Both the position numbers and the translations under genes were made by a program. From Eutreptiella sp. 'Long Island Sound 2002' (lineage: Eukaryota; Euglenozoa; Euglenophyceae; Eutreptiales; Eutreptiaceae): a stretch of 64,000 nt of DNA. The stretch spans positions 176,536,341 to 176,600,340 of the forward strand of contig OZ038378.1 in assembly GCA_964036045.1 (NCBI GenBank). Direction: 5' to 3'. Below the pieces are notes generated by a model that saw nothing but the letters and a program-made list of their open reading frames with translations, had not been told where the DNA came from and did not search any database. Below, in pieces: positions 32,961-44,701 of the stretch (positions are counted from its first letter, which is position 1; each line of letters opens with the position of its first letter).

Positions 32961-35900
32961 TTTAGAGCCCTGAAACACATGCACTGCCCTGTAAACTGAT
33001 GTGTAGAATAATCCCAATACACACACCGCGCGTGCAACATGTATGGTATCCCCCCGCCCCCCAGTCCTAAAGTTCTCCCCAATTGGCCCCCTTAACGTGC
33101 ATCCTGATGGCTCTAGGGTATTGTAAGAGATCCAGGAGCGGAAGTGAAGGACAAGATTTCCTGCTGTCTCATTCCAAACATTAGTGGACAAGCTTCTTAC
33201 CCAGTCGTGAACACTGTACTTATTTGTGATCTGTTTGTGAGATTGTACAGCACGTTTCGCCTCTCAGCTATTGATACTGTCTCTCTTGTATGCGAAGCTG
33301 CACATTATCAGCTCATCAACTCCAGAGTGGCACAGTGGCAACCAAAGCAGCTCCTGAGCTGCATACCTGCATTTAGTGGCTCCTGCGTGACGGACCTGCG
33401 TGTAACAGCAGGGCAAGGAAACTTGATGCACAAGCAGCAACAGAGTAGATGCTGCTTCATGCGTGACCGGCACCGAACAAGGTAACTGTCATGAACACTC
33501 ACAGTAGTTCACAGCAGCAGGACGCAGCAGCAGGACGCAGCAGCAGCAGCAGCAGCAGGGCGCAAATGAATGAAACGGGGGGCAACAATGCAAATGTGTT
33601 TGTTTGCAGTGGTTTCTTAATTTGTATGGTTTTACCTCGAGCATTTGTTGCATATATTGCATATTTATTGGATTCTAAACCAAACGATTGATCCTGATCT
33701 TCTTGGTAACCTGCTTTGCATTACTTTGCCGAGATTGTGTTGGACTACTTTGTGAAATCCAACATCATTTTGCAGTGGGAAACAAACATCTCTACTGAAG
33801 CAGGATACTAAGATAGTCTTTGTCTTGTCACGGCTTCCCGCTCCGCGTGAGGGATCTGCAGAAGGAAGTTGCAGCAAGGGGCACCGGCTGGCACCAGCTT
33901 GGCAGAGGTGGAAACGGAGGTACTAGGGACCAGGTCAGGAGAGCCACGGAATCCCATGATTGCCATCGAGACATGTCAGGGGTTGCGTTTTTGGAGTGTC
34001 ATGCGGCATCATTACACAAATGTCTGTCCCTGAGCCTTGCAAACCTTATGCCCTCGCGTGCCCTGCGGATGGTTTCAACATTTGAGTTGATTGGGCATTT
34101 GTTGCCCAAATCGCTATATTAATGCATGAAATCTTCCAAAAAAAAAAAAAACAGCTGCCAAGAGGGCAACAATACTGAACATCCCTCAACAAAGCCTCCG
34201 CAGCGCCTGCATCAACACCCAAGACAGATCACACATCGTTTGGGTGCAAGACGGGGAGGTCAGACAATTGAACCTGACGCCACAACAGCAGCGGCAAAAA
34301 AAGGCTGGTGGTCAACAGGGTAGACCAGGGTAACAATAACCGCTCGACAACCGGCGGTTGGCAGTCAACTGAGGCGACTTCGACCTGGTCGACCAGGCTG
34401 GGTCCAGAGGTGAACATTGGTACAAAGTCCTCATTGGACAATAGCCCCCCGAATAGAATTGGGAGGGGATGACAGAGAAATACAGAAACGTGCAGAGACG
34501 TACTACGGGATGGGGCCACTGAGACTATTGCCCCTCAAAAAGTATCGGTCGACAAAGGGGACGGCCACGAAATATCGAATTCCCAAAAATGATCGCCATG
34601 TCGGTGCTGATCATCTTGAGATGCACAGGTTTGTGGCAAAACACTAGGCATGCAGCCCCCCCAAAATGTTTCCAGCATCCGTTTCTTGTGGGCTCGGTCG
34701 CCGCCAGAGGACTGACTCTTATGAAGTAGGCGGGGGTGAGGGTGGTGGGGTCTGTGGATCGGGCCCAGCGCCCCCCCCCCTCCCCTGAGATGCACAACGA
34801 AGTGCCTCATTTTGTCGACAGACATCGGCGGTAACCGCCAATCCCGTGATGCGCAGCCCCCACACGAGCGCCCAAAAGGAGCAGGCTACTGATGCAGTGA
34901 TCTTCATGAAGCAGCGCTGAAAATTTTGCGGGATGTGTGCGGATCGCAAACATTCCCTGACCCCTCTGAGTCTCCTGCTGTCACCCCTTCGCCCCAGGTC
35001 CGTCCCTCCAGTCTCTCCTGCACCCCTGCACCCAAGCCACCAACTCCCCTCCCCCATTCCTTGCATAAGAACGGGGGCAGCGGCAGATGATTAGGAAACC
35101 CGTCGGCGTGTGCAGTGGCCCTACCCCCTTTCAGTGCATCCTGGCAACGGTATGGATGTCTTCCCCACCGCACCCGTATAACCCAGGCTCCATGCGTCCC
35201 TCCCCCACTTCAGCCACGCTGCACACATCAGAAACTTCATAACAAGTGCAGTATGGCTCTGTGTCATTTCCTCAAACACAGAACAAATTCACTGCCCCAT
35301 GGCCCCCACGCCCCGAACGATATACGGAGGCGCAAGAGAAGCGCGAGCTTGCGCCAAACTAAGCCTCCAGCCGATGTGAAGGGTCTGGCTCGGAGCAGGA
35401 GGCAAATGTACAGGCGCCAGTGTGTGCATCTGGGGGGGTCGTGCAGCGAGTCCCAGTGGGGACCCCCGCTGGTACCGCCCGTTTGTTCAACCCTCGTGGA
35501 CACGCAGGGAAGACTTGGCGCATGTTTGGGTCAATGGTCAGGGATTTCGTGCTGTGCTGCGGATGAGGCAAGGGCCAAGGCTGGTGTCTGCCCAAGCCAC
35601 ACAATGGACAGTGAGTGTACCACACGGTACGCCGCCAGCCCTTATCCCCCACCCCTCCTCCACAGCAATCCACACCAGGTGTACTAAACAGTACCGCACC
35701 CGACTTTACGGACCACGCCCCTGCAGCCCCCACAGCACCGGATACCCAATGAACTATACGGTACAGCACCAGCCTTCATGGAAAACTCTGCCCCCTCGCC
35801 TGAGGCACTGGACACCAGGTGTAATACACCCTGCCCCACCAGCCTTCGAGGAACAACCCCGCCCCCTCCCCCCACAGAACTGGACACCGGGTGTCTACAT

Positions 35901-36267
35901 GGTCACCACCAGCCTTTTGCAACACCACAGCCCAATGACAAGTAATTTGTTGTTTTTTTTGGGGGGGGGGGTCGTGAAAAATCACAGAGACCAGATTGAG
36001 GGAGGCAGCCCACGGGTCTCGGAGAGGGTAGTTCGGGGCAACCCCATCAACCCCAGCCCCAGCCCCAGCCCAACGTCAGACCGCATCCGACCCCATCCCC
36101 AACCACCGCGTCAACCTAAATTGCGTGGCCCTAGAACAACAACTCAAGCACAGGAAATGGGCCACAACCTTCGAGACACGCATGTACGAATGGATGAACT
36201 CTCCACTGGAACCCCCCCCCCCCCAAGCGGCGGTTTCACAGGAGGACTATACTGTGCGGCCAGCCCC
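32961..36267. other. Intergenic with CAG repeats and tandem repeats
   Basis: A CAGCAG-type tract lies at 33510-33560, poly-A at 34137-34150 and G/C homopolymers near 34772 and 35960. Long plus-strand frames at 35115-35687 and 35422-36726 are not supported; the latter partly overlaps MAD1 antisense. A minus-strand frame near 34800-34960 with a hydrophobic stretch could be an exon, but I do not recognise it. Confidence 0.3.
35620..35925. repeat. About 68-bp tandem repeat, four or more diverged copies
   Basis: Units contain ACCAGCCTTC, CCCCGCCCCCTC and CACTGGACACCAGGTGTA-type phrases. Copies are diverged and differ in length. Confidence 0.6.
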
Positions 36268-39200
36268 TCACTTGCGCTTCTGCAGCTTCAGCTGGGCCTC
36301 TGCCAGGAACATTGGGATGCCATGCTCCCGACCGATGGTCCGCTCGGAAAGGTCCCCCAGCGTCTTCAGCAGCAGCGAGTCCAGCAGCTTGAGACCCCCA
36401 CCGGGGCCCCCACTGGGGCTGCGGGCGTCGCGGGACGGCCGGTCCGGCATGAACAACAGGAACTGGTCCTCGTGGGGGAGGAAGCAGGAGGTCAGGCGAT
36501 ACAGGCCCTGGTCCTGGGTCTTATGGATCTTCCAGCCCGTCAGCTTGTACACGTTGTCCCGGTACTGCACCGTTTGCTTCTGGAACTCCTGCACCAACTT
36601 CTGGTGCAGCTTCTCCTTCTCTTCCAGCCGCGCCTTCTGCGCTGCGACCTCCGACTGGAGCGCGGCCAGGGCAACGGGCACGTTCTCTTTGTCGGGGGCG
36701 CTGGGAGGCTGCCGGGCAGCCTCTAGCTGCGCTTCGAGCGCGTCAATGCGCTGCTGCGCGAGGGGGGGGATGCCGCAGTGGAGGACCTTTGTGGTCTGCT
36801 CGTTGTAGGCCCCCTTGCCCACGAGACCTGTCAGCCTAGCGACCTCCTCCTCGAGCGCGTCCCGCTGCTTCACCAGGCGGCCGACCTCCTGCTGATGCCC
36901 TGCGGCCGCCGCCTCGCGCCGTCCCGCCTCTGCCTGCAGCGCGCGGTTCTCACGGGAAAGCCGCTCCACCTCCGAGCTCAATTGCTCCATCTGCCGGTCC
37001 CGGTCCCGAACCATCGTCTGCAGCCCTGAGAGTCGCGACTGCAGCGCAGTGCGGTCCTTCACAGGCGTCGCTCGGACCATCTCTGCCTCGTGCCGCGTCA
37101 TCTGAGGCCGGCAGGTGGGCGGGATGGAGGGAGAGAGATTAGGGAGGGAGGGAGGGAGTTGGAGTTGGAGTTGGAGCAGGTGTTTGGACAAGGGCGTGTT
37201 TGCGCGCGATGCATACCACGAAACACACGTTGCAGACATATCCCAAACCCACCCTCAACCCACAAAAGGGTGCCCAACAGCCCAGCATACACACCATACC
37301 ACAAGAGAACATGGAAGTGCAGGTACACCCACACTTTCACACCCAAGTTGACGACTCCTGCACAACGCTACGACCCACATCTTCTTCGTACTGGTACCGC
37401 AAAAACCGATCCCATGATCCCAAAAAGTGCGGAAACACGGGGTTGCGGTGTTTGGACAACGGCGTGGTAGCGCAAGGGGGTGGGAGGGTGTGAAAGAGGA
37501 TGGGAGGGAGGGACACCGTCGACTGCAGCGCCTTATGCTCCAACTTCAGCGCAGCCAGCGATGCGGTGCCACTCGCAAGCTCTGCTTGCAGCTCCTGTGC
37601 CTGCTCCCGAAGCTGCACCACCTCCGCCGTGCGGGCAGCCGTCTCCTCCGTGGCAGCCTCGAGACGGCCCTTCAGCCGCCCAACCTCCTGCTGCAGTTCT
37701 GATGCGGTCGCCGTCGACTGCGCGTGCGACGCCTCCGCCGCCGCGAGCAGTGCCGCTGCTGCCTCCGGCGCACGCTCCGGGAACGCCGCACACCACCGGC
37801 TGAGCTCGGCCTCGGCAGACCGGCCCTGCTCCTGCGCCCCAGCCAACGCCTGCTCCGCCTCGGACCGCTGCTGCTCGGCCCGGCGGAGGTCGACGCTTGC
37901 CCGCTGCAGCTTCTGGTCCACGCTCCTGAGCCCCTGCAGCTCCCGCTTCAGCTGCGCAATCTCCTCCGCGCTGTCTCCCAACCGCTCCAACTGCCGCTGC
38001 AGCTCCTCCTTCTGCAGCCGCATGGCCGCAAGCTCCGCCTCGAGCCCTGGGTCCGGCCCCAGTGGATGCTGCGCTGCCTCCAGTTGGCGCCGCGCCTCGT
38101 CACGCTCTGCCGTCACCTACAATTACATGTGCCACAGGGCAAATGCCGCAGGGAGGGGCGGTGGGGACTGGTCCAACGCCCCTCTCCCCGTGCCTGGGGC
38201 GTGGGAGGAGGGGGTCAAGCGATGAAGGCCCAACCGCAAAGCTGCACTCAGCACCATGCAAACAGCGCTTGGGGCCTTGGGGCCGTGTCGCTTCTGGGCT
38301 CTGCTTCTCTTTGGCCAGATCTGACAGGAGATGGACTTTCTTTGGGGCATGTAGAGCTCAAAACTGTTCGGTTCAGAATCGGGTTTTGCCTCGCCAGGGG
38401 GGCGTGGGGCTGCGTTGGCAAACCCACGCAGAAGCAGAATTTTGGGGAACCCCGAGAGCCCCACGAGGGGGGGGGGGGTTCTCGGAATTCTCCGGGTTTG
38501 CGGGTCCGGCAATCCTCCTCCCCCCCGTGGGGGTAGGCCGTATGCGCGGGTCCAGGGTACCGCTTAATCCCCTCCAAACCCTGTCCAATGCTCGTGTCTT
38601 GTGTGTTGCACCAGCGCTTGGGTGAGTGGGTGGGTCCGTGGGGTCAAGCCCCCCCAAGCACCCCCCGTTTGGGTAGCAAAGTCTTGGTCCAGAAACTTAC
38701 CGAAACATTGTAAGAGAATGTGGAAAATCAGGGAATTGGGGGGATCTTGAGAATTTTTTTTGGGGGGGGAAGATGGGGAAATCTTGATCAGAAGGCCCCA
38801 AAATGCCGCTGTTGGCAGATAAAATGATGGGGAGGGTGGGCTAATGAGGGACTGATTGGAGGGGAAATGGAGGGGAGGCTGGGGGGGGGGGGGGGATCGG
38901 GGGAAATTTGACAATGGGGCGTGTGGTTGTGGTTGTGCTTGGGTTTCGCCAATCTTGCCAGGCAGATCTGTGCTAGCCCCATATAATGCCGGCCACACTC
39001 AAGGAAAATCTGGCAAGCTAGTCAATGTGCTAGGTCCCCAACTCGAGCAACTTCCAGGGGAACGCCCCTGGAGGAAGCCCGTCAACATGTTGGCAATGTG
39101 CCCTGCGCATCGTCGGAGGAACACGTCGTTCGGCGAATAAAAATCGTCCGGGAAGGGAAGACAGTGCCCTGTGGCCGTGTGGCGTCCGCAGGCACCCACA

Positions 39201-41799
39201 CATGCCAAGGTACCCCAAACGCACATGGCAGACGTTGTTGTACGGGGGCGACCCAACAGCCGCCCGCAGGTGCGCACGTCACCAGAGCTGAGGATGGGCC
39301 ATAAAGCCAAGGCAGGACGCATGCAGAGGAGATGGACGGGCACCCCAACACGGGACAATGAGCAACGGCAGCAGCAAGGGATGAGGGGAGGCGTGGTGGG
39401 CGCCAGGTGGAGGGGAAATGTAAGGAGCTGCATGGGAGAGTTCGGAAGGTCCGGTGTGGACCCGCCACTGTGCTCCAGCTGCGCCTGCCTTCATATAGCC
39501 TTCACTGCCTTCTCATTTCGATCCAAGTTCGTACGCAAGTTCTCGCACTCATGCTCACATTGTCCGAGTCTCGAACCCCCGGGAGAGCTCGGGGGCCATA
39601 AAGCAACGGATACAGAGCTCACATATGCCCCCGTGTCACAGGCATATGGTCATCGCCACAAACTTCAGTTCAATGTTTGACCTTCTGCTTTGCAGTACCC
39701 CTCAAACGTGGGCCGAATGTTGCCTTGAGCTCACCGCAGTCAGCGGCTATCGAATGTTTCTTGGCCCGTTTGGATAGGCCTACAAGCCTACACCCCCCAT
39801 TGGATCGGTTAGGCAGGCATCCCAGAATAACAAAACGGACGGCTCCACGGCAGGCCAACCAGGACCTGGGCTCGAACCCGTGTTCTGTGGCGTGTGTGTG
39901 CAGTGCATTTCCGGTTTGCTGCTTGGCCATCACCAATATAACCGTTTTCCCAACCGCCCGCTCCCGTTTCCCAGTTTACCTCCCCGGGGTTCGAACTGTC
40001 CGTTGGTTCATATCTCGAACCGAAGCCCGGAGGCAGGGCCGGCCCCATCGCCTCCATGGGGGGGTGCACACCTCCGCGACCTCCCCTTGGACTTTGCGAA
40101 TCTGCTGCATCAGCTGCAGCTTGTCCGTCGCCCGCTCTGCACGGACCTCCGCGACTTCCTCCTGCAGCGCAATCACCTGCTTGGTCTTGGCAACGGCCTG
40201 CGCCTCAAAGTTCCGCACCTGTGCCTGCAATGCCGCGTGCGCCTCTGAAGCCTCGCTCTTTGCGGTCACGCTCCCCTCCGCAAGCGCCCTTTTCTCACTC
40301 TCGAGCCGCGCAATCGTCTCGCGCTGTGCGCGCAACTCCGCTTTCGCCGTGATCCTCCATCGGTCGTACTCGGCAAAAGCTGCGGTGGTGTTGCGCCGGT
40401 GCTCCAGCAGCAGCTGCTCCAGCTCAACCACATGCGCCTCTGGGCTGCCACGTGCGCGTCGGACGATGGGCGTGAGCTCCAGATCCGGCAGCGCAAGGTC
40501 GTCCACGGAGATCTTCTGCGGCGTAAACAGGAGCGGGTCGTCGGTCTGGACGCCTCCCTCGCTCAGGCGCACCACGCGCTTCGCCGGGGTGCCAGCCTCA
40601 CCGTCACACTTGCGCTTGCGCCCGACATTCTCAATTGCGGCATCTGCTACCGCTTCGTCTGCAGCGTCAGGTCTGGCATCGCCCTCGTCGTCGCAATCGC
40701 TTTCGTGCAGCTTCCACTCGCCCGCGTCTGCAGCGCTCTCCTCGTCCTCGCCCAGCCGCGAACTGTACTGCAACCCCACCTCCACGCAGTTGTCGTTCTG
40801 CAGCCCCAGCGCAGACGACAGGGGCGGCTCGCGGTCGGCAGCTGCTGTATCGCCACTGCACACACCCTCTTCCGTCGCCAGCACATCTTCCTCCATAAGA
40901 TGATCAGCACCATTGGACCCCTCCATGGACCTTTCTGACCCCTCCTCCCCCATACCTGCCTCCTCCCCCATACCCACCTCCTGTCCCATGTCCGCCTTCT
41001 CCCCCATATCCGCAGCCTGCAGCTGCATCCAGTCAACTGGATACTGTGATCCGGCATCTGCACCCTCTCCCGTCCCTGTGGGGGCCGGTGACTGCGGGGC
41101 GGCACCTCCCTCCGTCGGGGCGGCAGAAGCGCGGTCCTCCATCTCTACAGCCCCAGTTTCCACCGGAGCAGCAGCCATCGCACCCCCGACCTCGACACCC
41201 GTGGCAGTGCCCTCCCTTGCCCTGTCCATCACCACCCCCCCGTCCCTGTCGCCGTCGGCTGACCCCTTACAGTCCGTTCCGACCCCCTCCCCCTCCCTTA
41301 CGTCCTCACCTGCCGCCTCTGGCGCTACACCCACTACAGCCCCTGCATCCCCCACCACCACTTCGGCCTGTCTCTCGCACACCTGCGCATCCTCATCCAT
41401 CGCGGCCTCCCCCTCCTCTGTGTCTCGAAGCTCATCTGTATCGCCAGCCGCCTGGACCGCCAGCGGCACGGCTGAGCCAGCGTCATCAAGGGCTGCCACC
41501 TCAACAACTGCAATGGCCTGGCCCCCCATCTGCGTGCCGTCCAAGGCCATGATGCACTGTCCTTGGGCCTCGGACGGGACAGTCACATGCCAGAAACCTG
41601 CAGTCTGAGGGGCATGGATGACGACGTTGCCGCCCCCCAACCAGCTCTCAATATCCTCCTCCTCAGCGCCCTCTGGTACATTGCTCAACCGGTAGCAGAG
41701 GCCGCTGGGCCGATCTGCATCCCCAGTACCTGCAGGGGATCTCGCGGGTGCTGTATCATGGGCTGCGAATGCTGCAGCCTCCGGGCCACCTGCTTCCAT
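36268..41799 (-). CDS. MAD1: MAD1-like spindle assembly checkpoint protein with RRM-like N-terminus (three exons)
   Basis: Exons 41799-40072 (576 codons), 38116-37517 (200) and 37101-36268 (277 plus TGA), all phase 0, give about 1053 residues. MAD1 is the kinetochore/nuclear-pore scaffold that recruits and converts MAD2. Diagnostic features: long heptad coiled coils from about residue 440 to 870; a MAD2-interaction motif TTKVLHCGIPPLAQQ at about 879-893; and the RWD-like C-terminal domain with YKLTGWKIHKT, YRLTSCFLPHEDQFLLF (RLTS at about 978-981) and the closing GIPMFLAEAQLKL helix. Splice sites read GAG|GTGTGC...TTGTAG|GTG and ACG|GTGTCC...CCTCAG|ATG. The first 110 residues look like an RNA-recognition motif (RLSNVP, then GFWHVTVPS), followed by a roughly 300-residue acidic, low-complexity linker. 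That N-terminus is not known in animal or fungal MAD1; a fusion of two neighbouring genes cannot be excluded without RNA evidence, but the coiled coil runs smoothly across the first splice junction. The ATG at 41799 has a good context (CCCATGG). Confidence 0.85.
37150..37475 (-). repeat. Dispersed repeat R2 copy in MAD1 intron 2 (introner-like)
   Basis: On the minus strand it starts GTTGTCCAAACACCGCAACC and CCGTGTTTCCGCAC, then GGTTTTTGCGGTACC, GTGGGTCGTAGCGTTGTGCAG, CTTCCATGTTCTCTTG and GTATGCTGGGCTGTTGG, and ends CACGCCCTTGTCCAAACACC. It matches the CISD intron 1 copy (24118-24470) block by block and fills most of this 415-nt intron (37516-37102). The intron's extra ends are pyrimidine-rich (CCCTCCCTCC) next to both splice sites. 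Confidence 0.75.
38117..40071 (-). other. MAD1 intron 1 contents, with tRNA-like promoter boxes
   Basis: A 1955-nt intron with G-runs near 38470 and 38882-38894. On the minus strand TGGCCAAGCAG (39929-39919) and GGTTCGAGCCC (39878-39868) match the tRNA A and B boxes at suitable spacing, but no acceptor stem or anticodon arm forms, so a tRNA-derived SINE remnant is more likely than a gene. A second B-box-like GGGTTCGAGAC lies near 39573. Open plus-strand frames here are chance. Confidence 0.5.
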
Positions 41800-43202
41800 G
41801 GGGCCTTGTAAATGTGCGGCTGCGGCTCAGGGGTACCACAGAAAGGGGCGGCTGCAAAGGAGAGGTACATGTGGCCAGCACAACGGTCCTCCGAAGAAAA
41901 TTCACCTGGCTAAAAAATTTTTTTTCACTCAAACACAGTGTTTGAAGTCCATCAGTATAGGATACTATACATGAGGCGAACAAACGCCACAGGCGTGCAC
42001 AGTAAGGTGGTGTTGACCAGCACAAGAGTCAACTTCATGTTGACGGACAACAACATCGAGTTGCACCCCCCTTCACCATTTGGCTGGAGGCCCGCCTCCA
42101 CACGGCCACACCGCATCTGGCGGGCTGTCTGACTCCATCTCGCTCCAATGATGAGTCTTTGCACTCTTGGCACATTCACCTGCCTAAAATAGAGCAAAAC
42201 CATGGGATTGGGGGGAATGGGGGGAGGGGAAGCAGGCCTAAGACGGGGAAAACGGGGGGAATTGAGGGGAGACACAGGGGGCGGGCGGGGGGGATGGTGA
42301 ATTAGTAATGGCAAAGCACTGGAAAAGTGCAGGCAAGGGAGTTCCTGTAGATACGATGCAGCCTTGGTGGGTAGTGTGCTAGGGTCAGCGGGGGTCAACT
42401 TTACAGCTGAGCTCACATGTCAGCAATGGTGCCCCTCACCCACTGCCGGACGGTGAACGGCGGGCCTTGGGGCCCTAGAGCAAAAAAAAAAGTTGGTAGT
42501 CAAGATGGATTTCTGGTATGATGGAAACTTGGAGGGAAACTCATGCAGTTCCACACTCGAACACTCTTGGGAACTTCCCCCGAAGCTTGGCCTGTGCCCC
42601 TTTTCGCCCCTTAGCTCCGAACGACCCGATGACGCCGAGATATGGCCGTTGGAGTGAGACCAATTTGGGCGAAAAATCGCATTTTTTTCGATCATGCAAC
42701 TCACGGAATTTGGCACTGCGCGAATACAACGTTGAGGTACGAGGCCACTCCCCGACCAAATCGAAGCCCCACTATTGCTCTTCGATCTGTCCTATGTGGT
42801 TTTGTGCATGCCTTCATATGGTCATAGAACGGGAGCTATCTAGTGGAGGGTTTTGGAGCAAGCTGTGGGCACTAGAAATAGGCTGCTTTTTTGGGCCATC
42901 ATGGGTCTCCCCCCAGGTGGTACTGCAAAGAGCGCCGGATCCACTTGCTTTCAAACCTTTTTTATGGGGGTCCTTTGTGGTGTGTAGCACGTGTTGGGTT
43001 GGTACTTGGGTCCGCGAGGTTATAAAATGCTTTTATGCGTCGGAGGTTTGACATTTGGTAATTTTTTCAATTTGCAATCGCGTATTTTGGGAGAAGTAAG
43101 ATCACTCCGTACATCCAGAACCACGGCCCGCCCGGCCACGACAAGACCCGGCAAAGGGGTTCAAGAGTTCAGAGACTCATCTTCCATGTCACATATCAAG
43201 GA
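41800..43202. other. Region upstream of MAD1
   Basis: Presumed MAD1 promoter and 5' untranslated region at the left. A minus-strand segment starting at an AGGCAG acceptor-like site (about 42169) is open but unidentified. The plus-strand frame 42518-43051 is open for 177 codons without recognisable content. Confidence 0.3.
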
Positions 43203-43990
43203 ATTTGTACGAGCCCCCCCCCCCCTTGTATAAGCTACGCCAAAGTCCCAAATTAATACCGTCCCTACGCCTAGTGTAGCTTGGACACGGGCGTAGCTTG
43301 CGCGACATATACAACTACCGACACACAGGTAAATGAGTGCATAGTATGAGTGCACCTCAACCTCCACCCATGTTCCCAAAGGCATGCAAACACAAGAAAG
43401 TGTTTGAAACATGGAAATTCAGGTTCACACCCGTGTTGTCACAAGCAATGAAGCATGAGAAGCCTACAAATGGTCGGCTTGGAAACCCTTCTTGCGATCA
43501 TACACCATGCGGAACAATTGCACATGCTCACCACTTGAAGATGCCTTTTGAAGATGCCTTTGCCCGAGGTTTAGGGGCTGGTTTGGGCTCGGGCAACTTC
43601 AAATTCTTGGGAATGAAATTGCCTTGCATGTGGTCTCCTGTAAAGTACAACTTCCCATCAAAGACATGGGCCATTCCCCACACACCTCGGGCAGCCTTAC
43701 CCCAAACAACTTCAATATGGGAGCATCATCGGAGTCACTAGAATCATCGCCGGAAGAAGGGGTAATACAATGCACAAATATCCCCAAAATCAGAGTTATG
43801 TGGGTTCAAGTGGGCAAACACTCACAACAAATGTGTACATGACCCTATATACCTGGCAAATTCGTCAAACCCATGTCTTATGTGGCTGCACTAAATTTGG
43901 TACCAAATTAGGTACCAAATTAATACGGTCCCTATGCCTACTTCAGCTTGGACAAGGGCGTAGCTTATAAAGGGGGGGGGGGGTACAAAT
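43203..43990. mobile_element. TIR element, about 790 bp
   Basis: The left end ATTTGTAC, a C-run and TTGTATAAGCTACGCC (43203-43241) is matched in inverted orientation by GGCGTAGCTTATAAA, a G-run and GTACAAAT (43958-43990). Subterminal ATTAATACCGTCCCTACGCCTA and a second GGCGTAGCTT-like copy at each side add symmetry. The interior contains a short stretch (about 43365-43440) that resembles the middle of dispersed repeat R2, and unassigned open frames. No transposase. Confidence 0.65.
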
Positions 43991-44335
43991 GTACCATTAT
44001 CCAGCGTTCGTTTTCTAAATTAAATGAAACTATTCTCACAGTTCGGTTGGCCTTGGTTATCTTATTATTTTAGAGAAACTAATCAGAACAGTTGGCGAAA
44101 AAGGATGCACAATGCATGTTGTTGATTGGTGAAACTGATGCTCTCAGATGATTCTTTTCCTGCATAGAACGAGTTCACTGCACATTGTATTCCTTGTAAA
44201 GTAGAAAAACAGACATGAAGTACATCAAGACTGCAGATTGAGGTAATGCAGTCCACAGTAGGGCAAGGCTCTATGCCAAACCTGAACTGAAGGAGGGGGG
44301 GGGGGAGGGCAGCCTTGTGAGACTGACTCATTTAC

Positions 44336-44691
44336 CTGCTGTGGCAGACAATCCACCAGATTGTCCTGACTTGACTCGGCGATACATGCATCATGGATTG
44401 CTTCACACCTGGGCTTTTTGGCCGCCCTTCCTGGGGCCAAATCAACCTGTGATTGACAAAGTTCCTCGTGTACAGGCTCACAAAAGTGGGGGAAAAGACA
44501 TCTGCTTGGACTAGATATATCATCGGCTGGTGTACCAGGTGGAATCGTAGGGCAAAGGGCTGGCATATACACCGTCTGCGTCTCCAAATCAGTGATGTCT
44601 AATCTCCTAGGAACCACTGCCGCTCTACAAGGCATAGGGGTGCAGGGCAGCTCCAAAGAAAAGACTGGCCTTTCAGGCAAGGGCATAACCA
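44336..44691 (-). CDS. Possible exon of an unrecognised protein
   Basis: A minus-strand frame of about 118 codons begins after a C-run ending CCCAG and ends at a good donor (CAGCAG|GTAAAT). The encoded peptide is Pro/Ser/Cys-rich (PGTPADDISSPSRCLFPHF; AAKKPRCEA), like a disordered region of a regulatory protein. I recognise no family and found no convincing adjoining exon. It could be part of the same gene as the exons at 46590-47554, or chance. Confidence 0.22.
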
Positions 44692-44701
44692 CTGGGGGGG
44701 G

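Noticed and set aside
35422-36726. 434-codon plus-strand frame
   Set aside because: Covers a 68-bp tandem repeat and MAD1 exon 3 in antisense; no recognisable domain.
37724-38536. 270-codon plus-strand frame
   Set aside because: Antisense of MAD1 exon 2 running into an intron full of G-runs.
39677-41608. Long plus-strand open frames over 39.7-41.6 kb
   Set aside because: Antisense shadows of MAD1 exon 1; compositions are Ser/Ala/Pro artefacts of its acidic linker and coiled coil.
41799-41870. Earlier MAD1 start or upstream exon
   Set aside because: No in-frame ATG or clear acceptor upstream; the ATG at 41799 has a good context, so it was retained.
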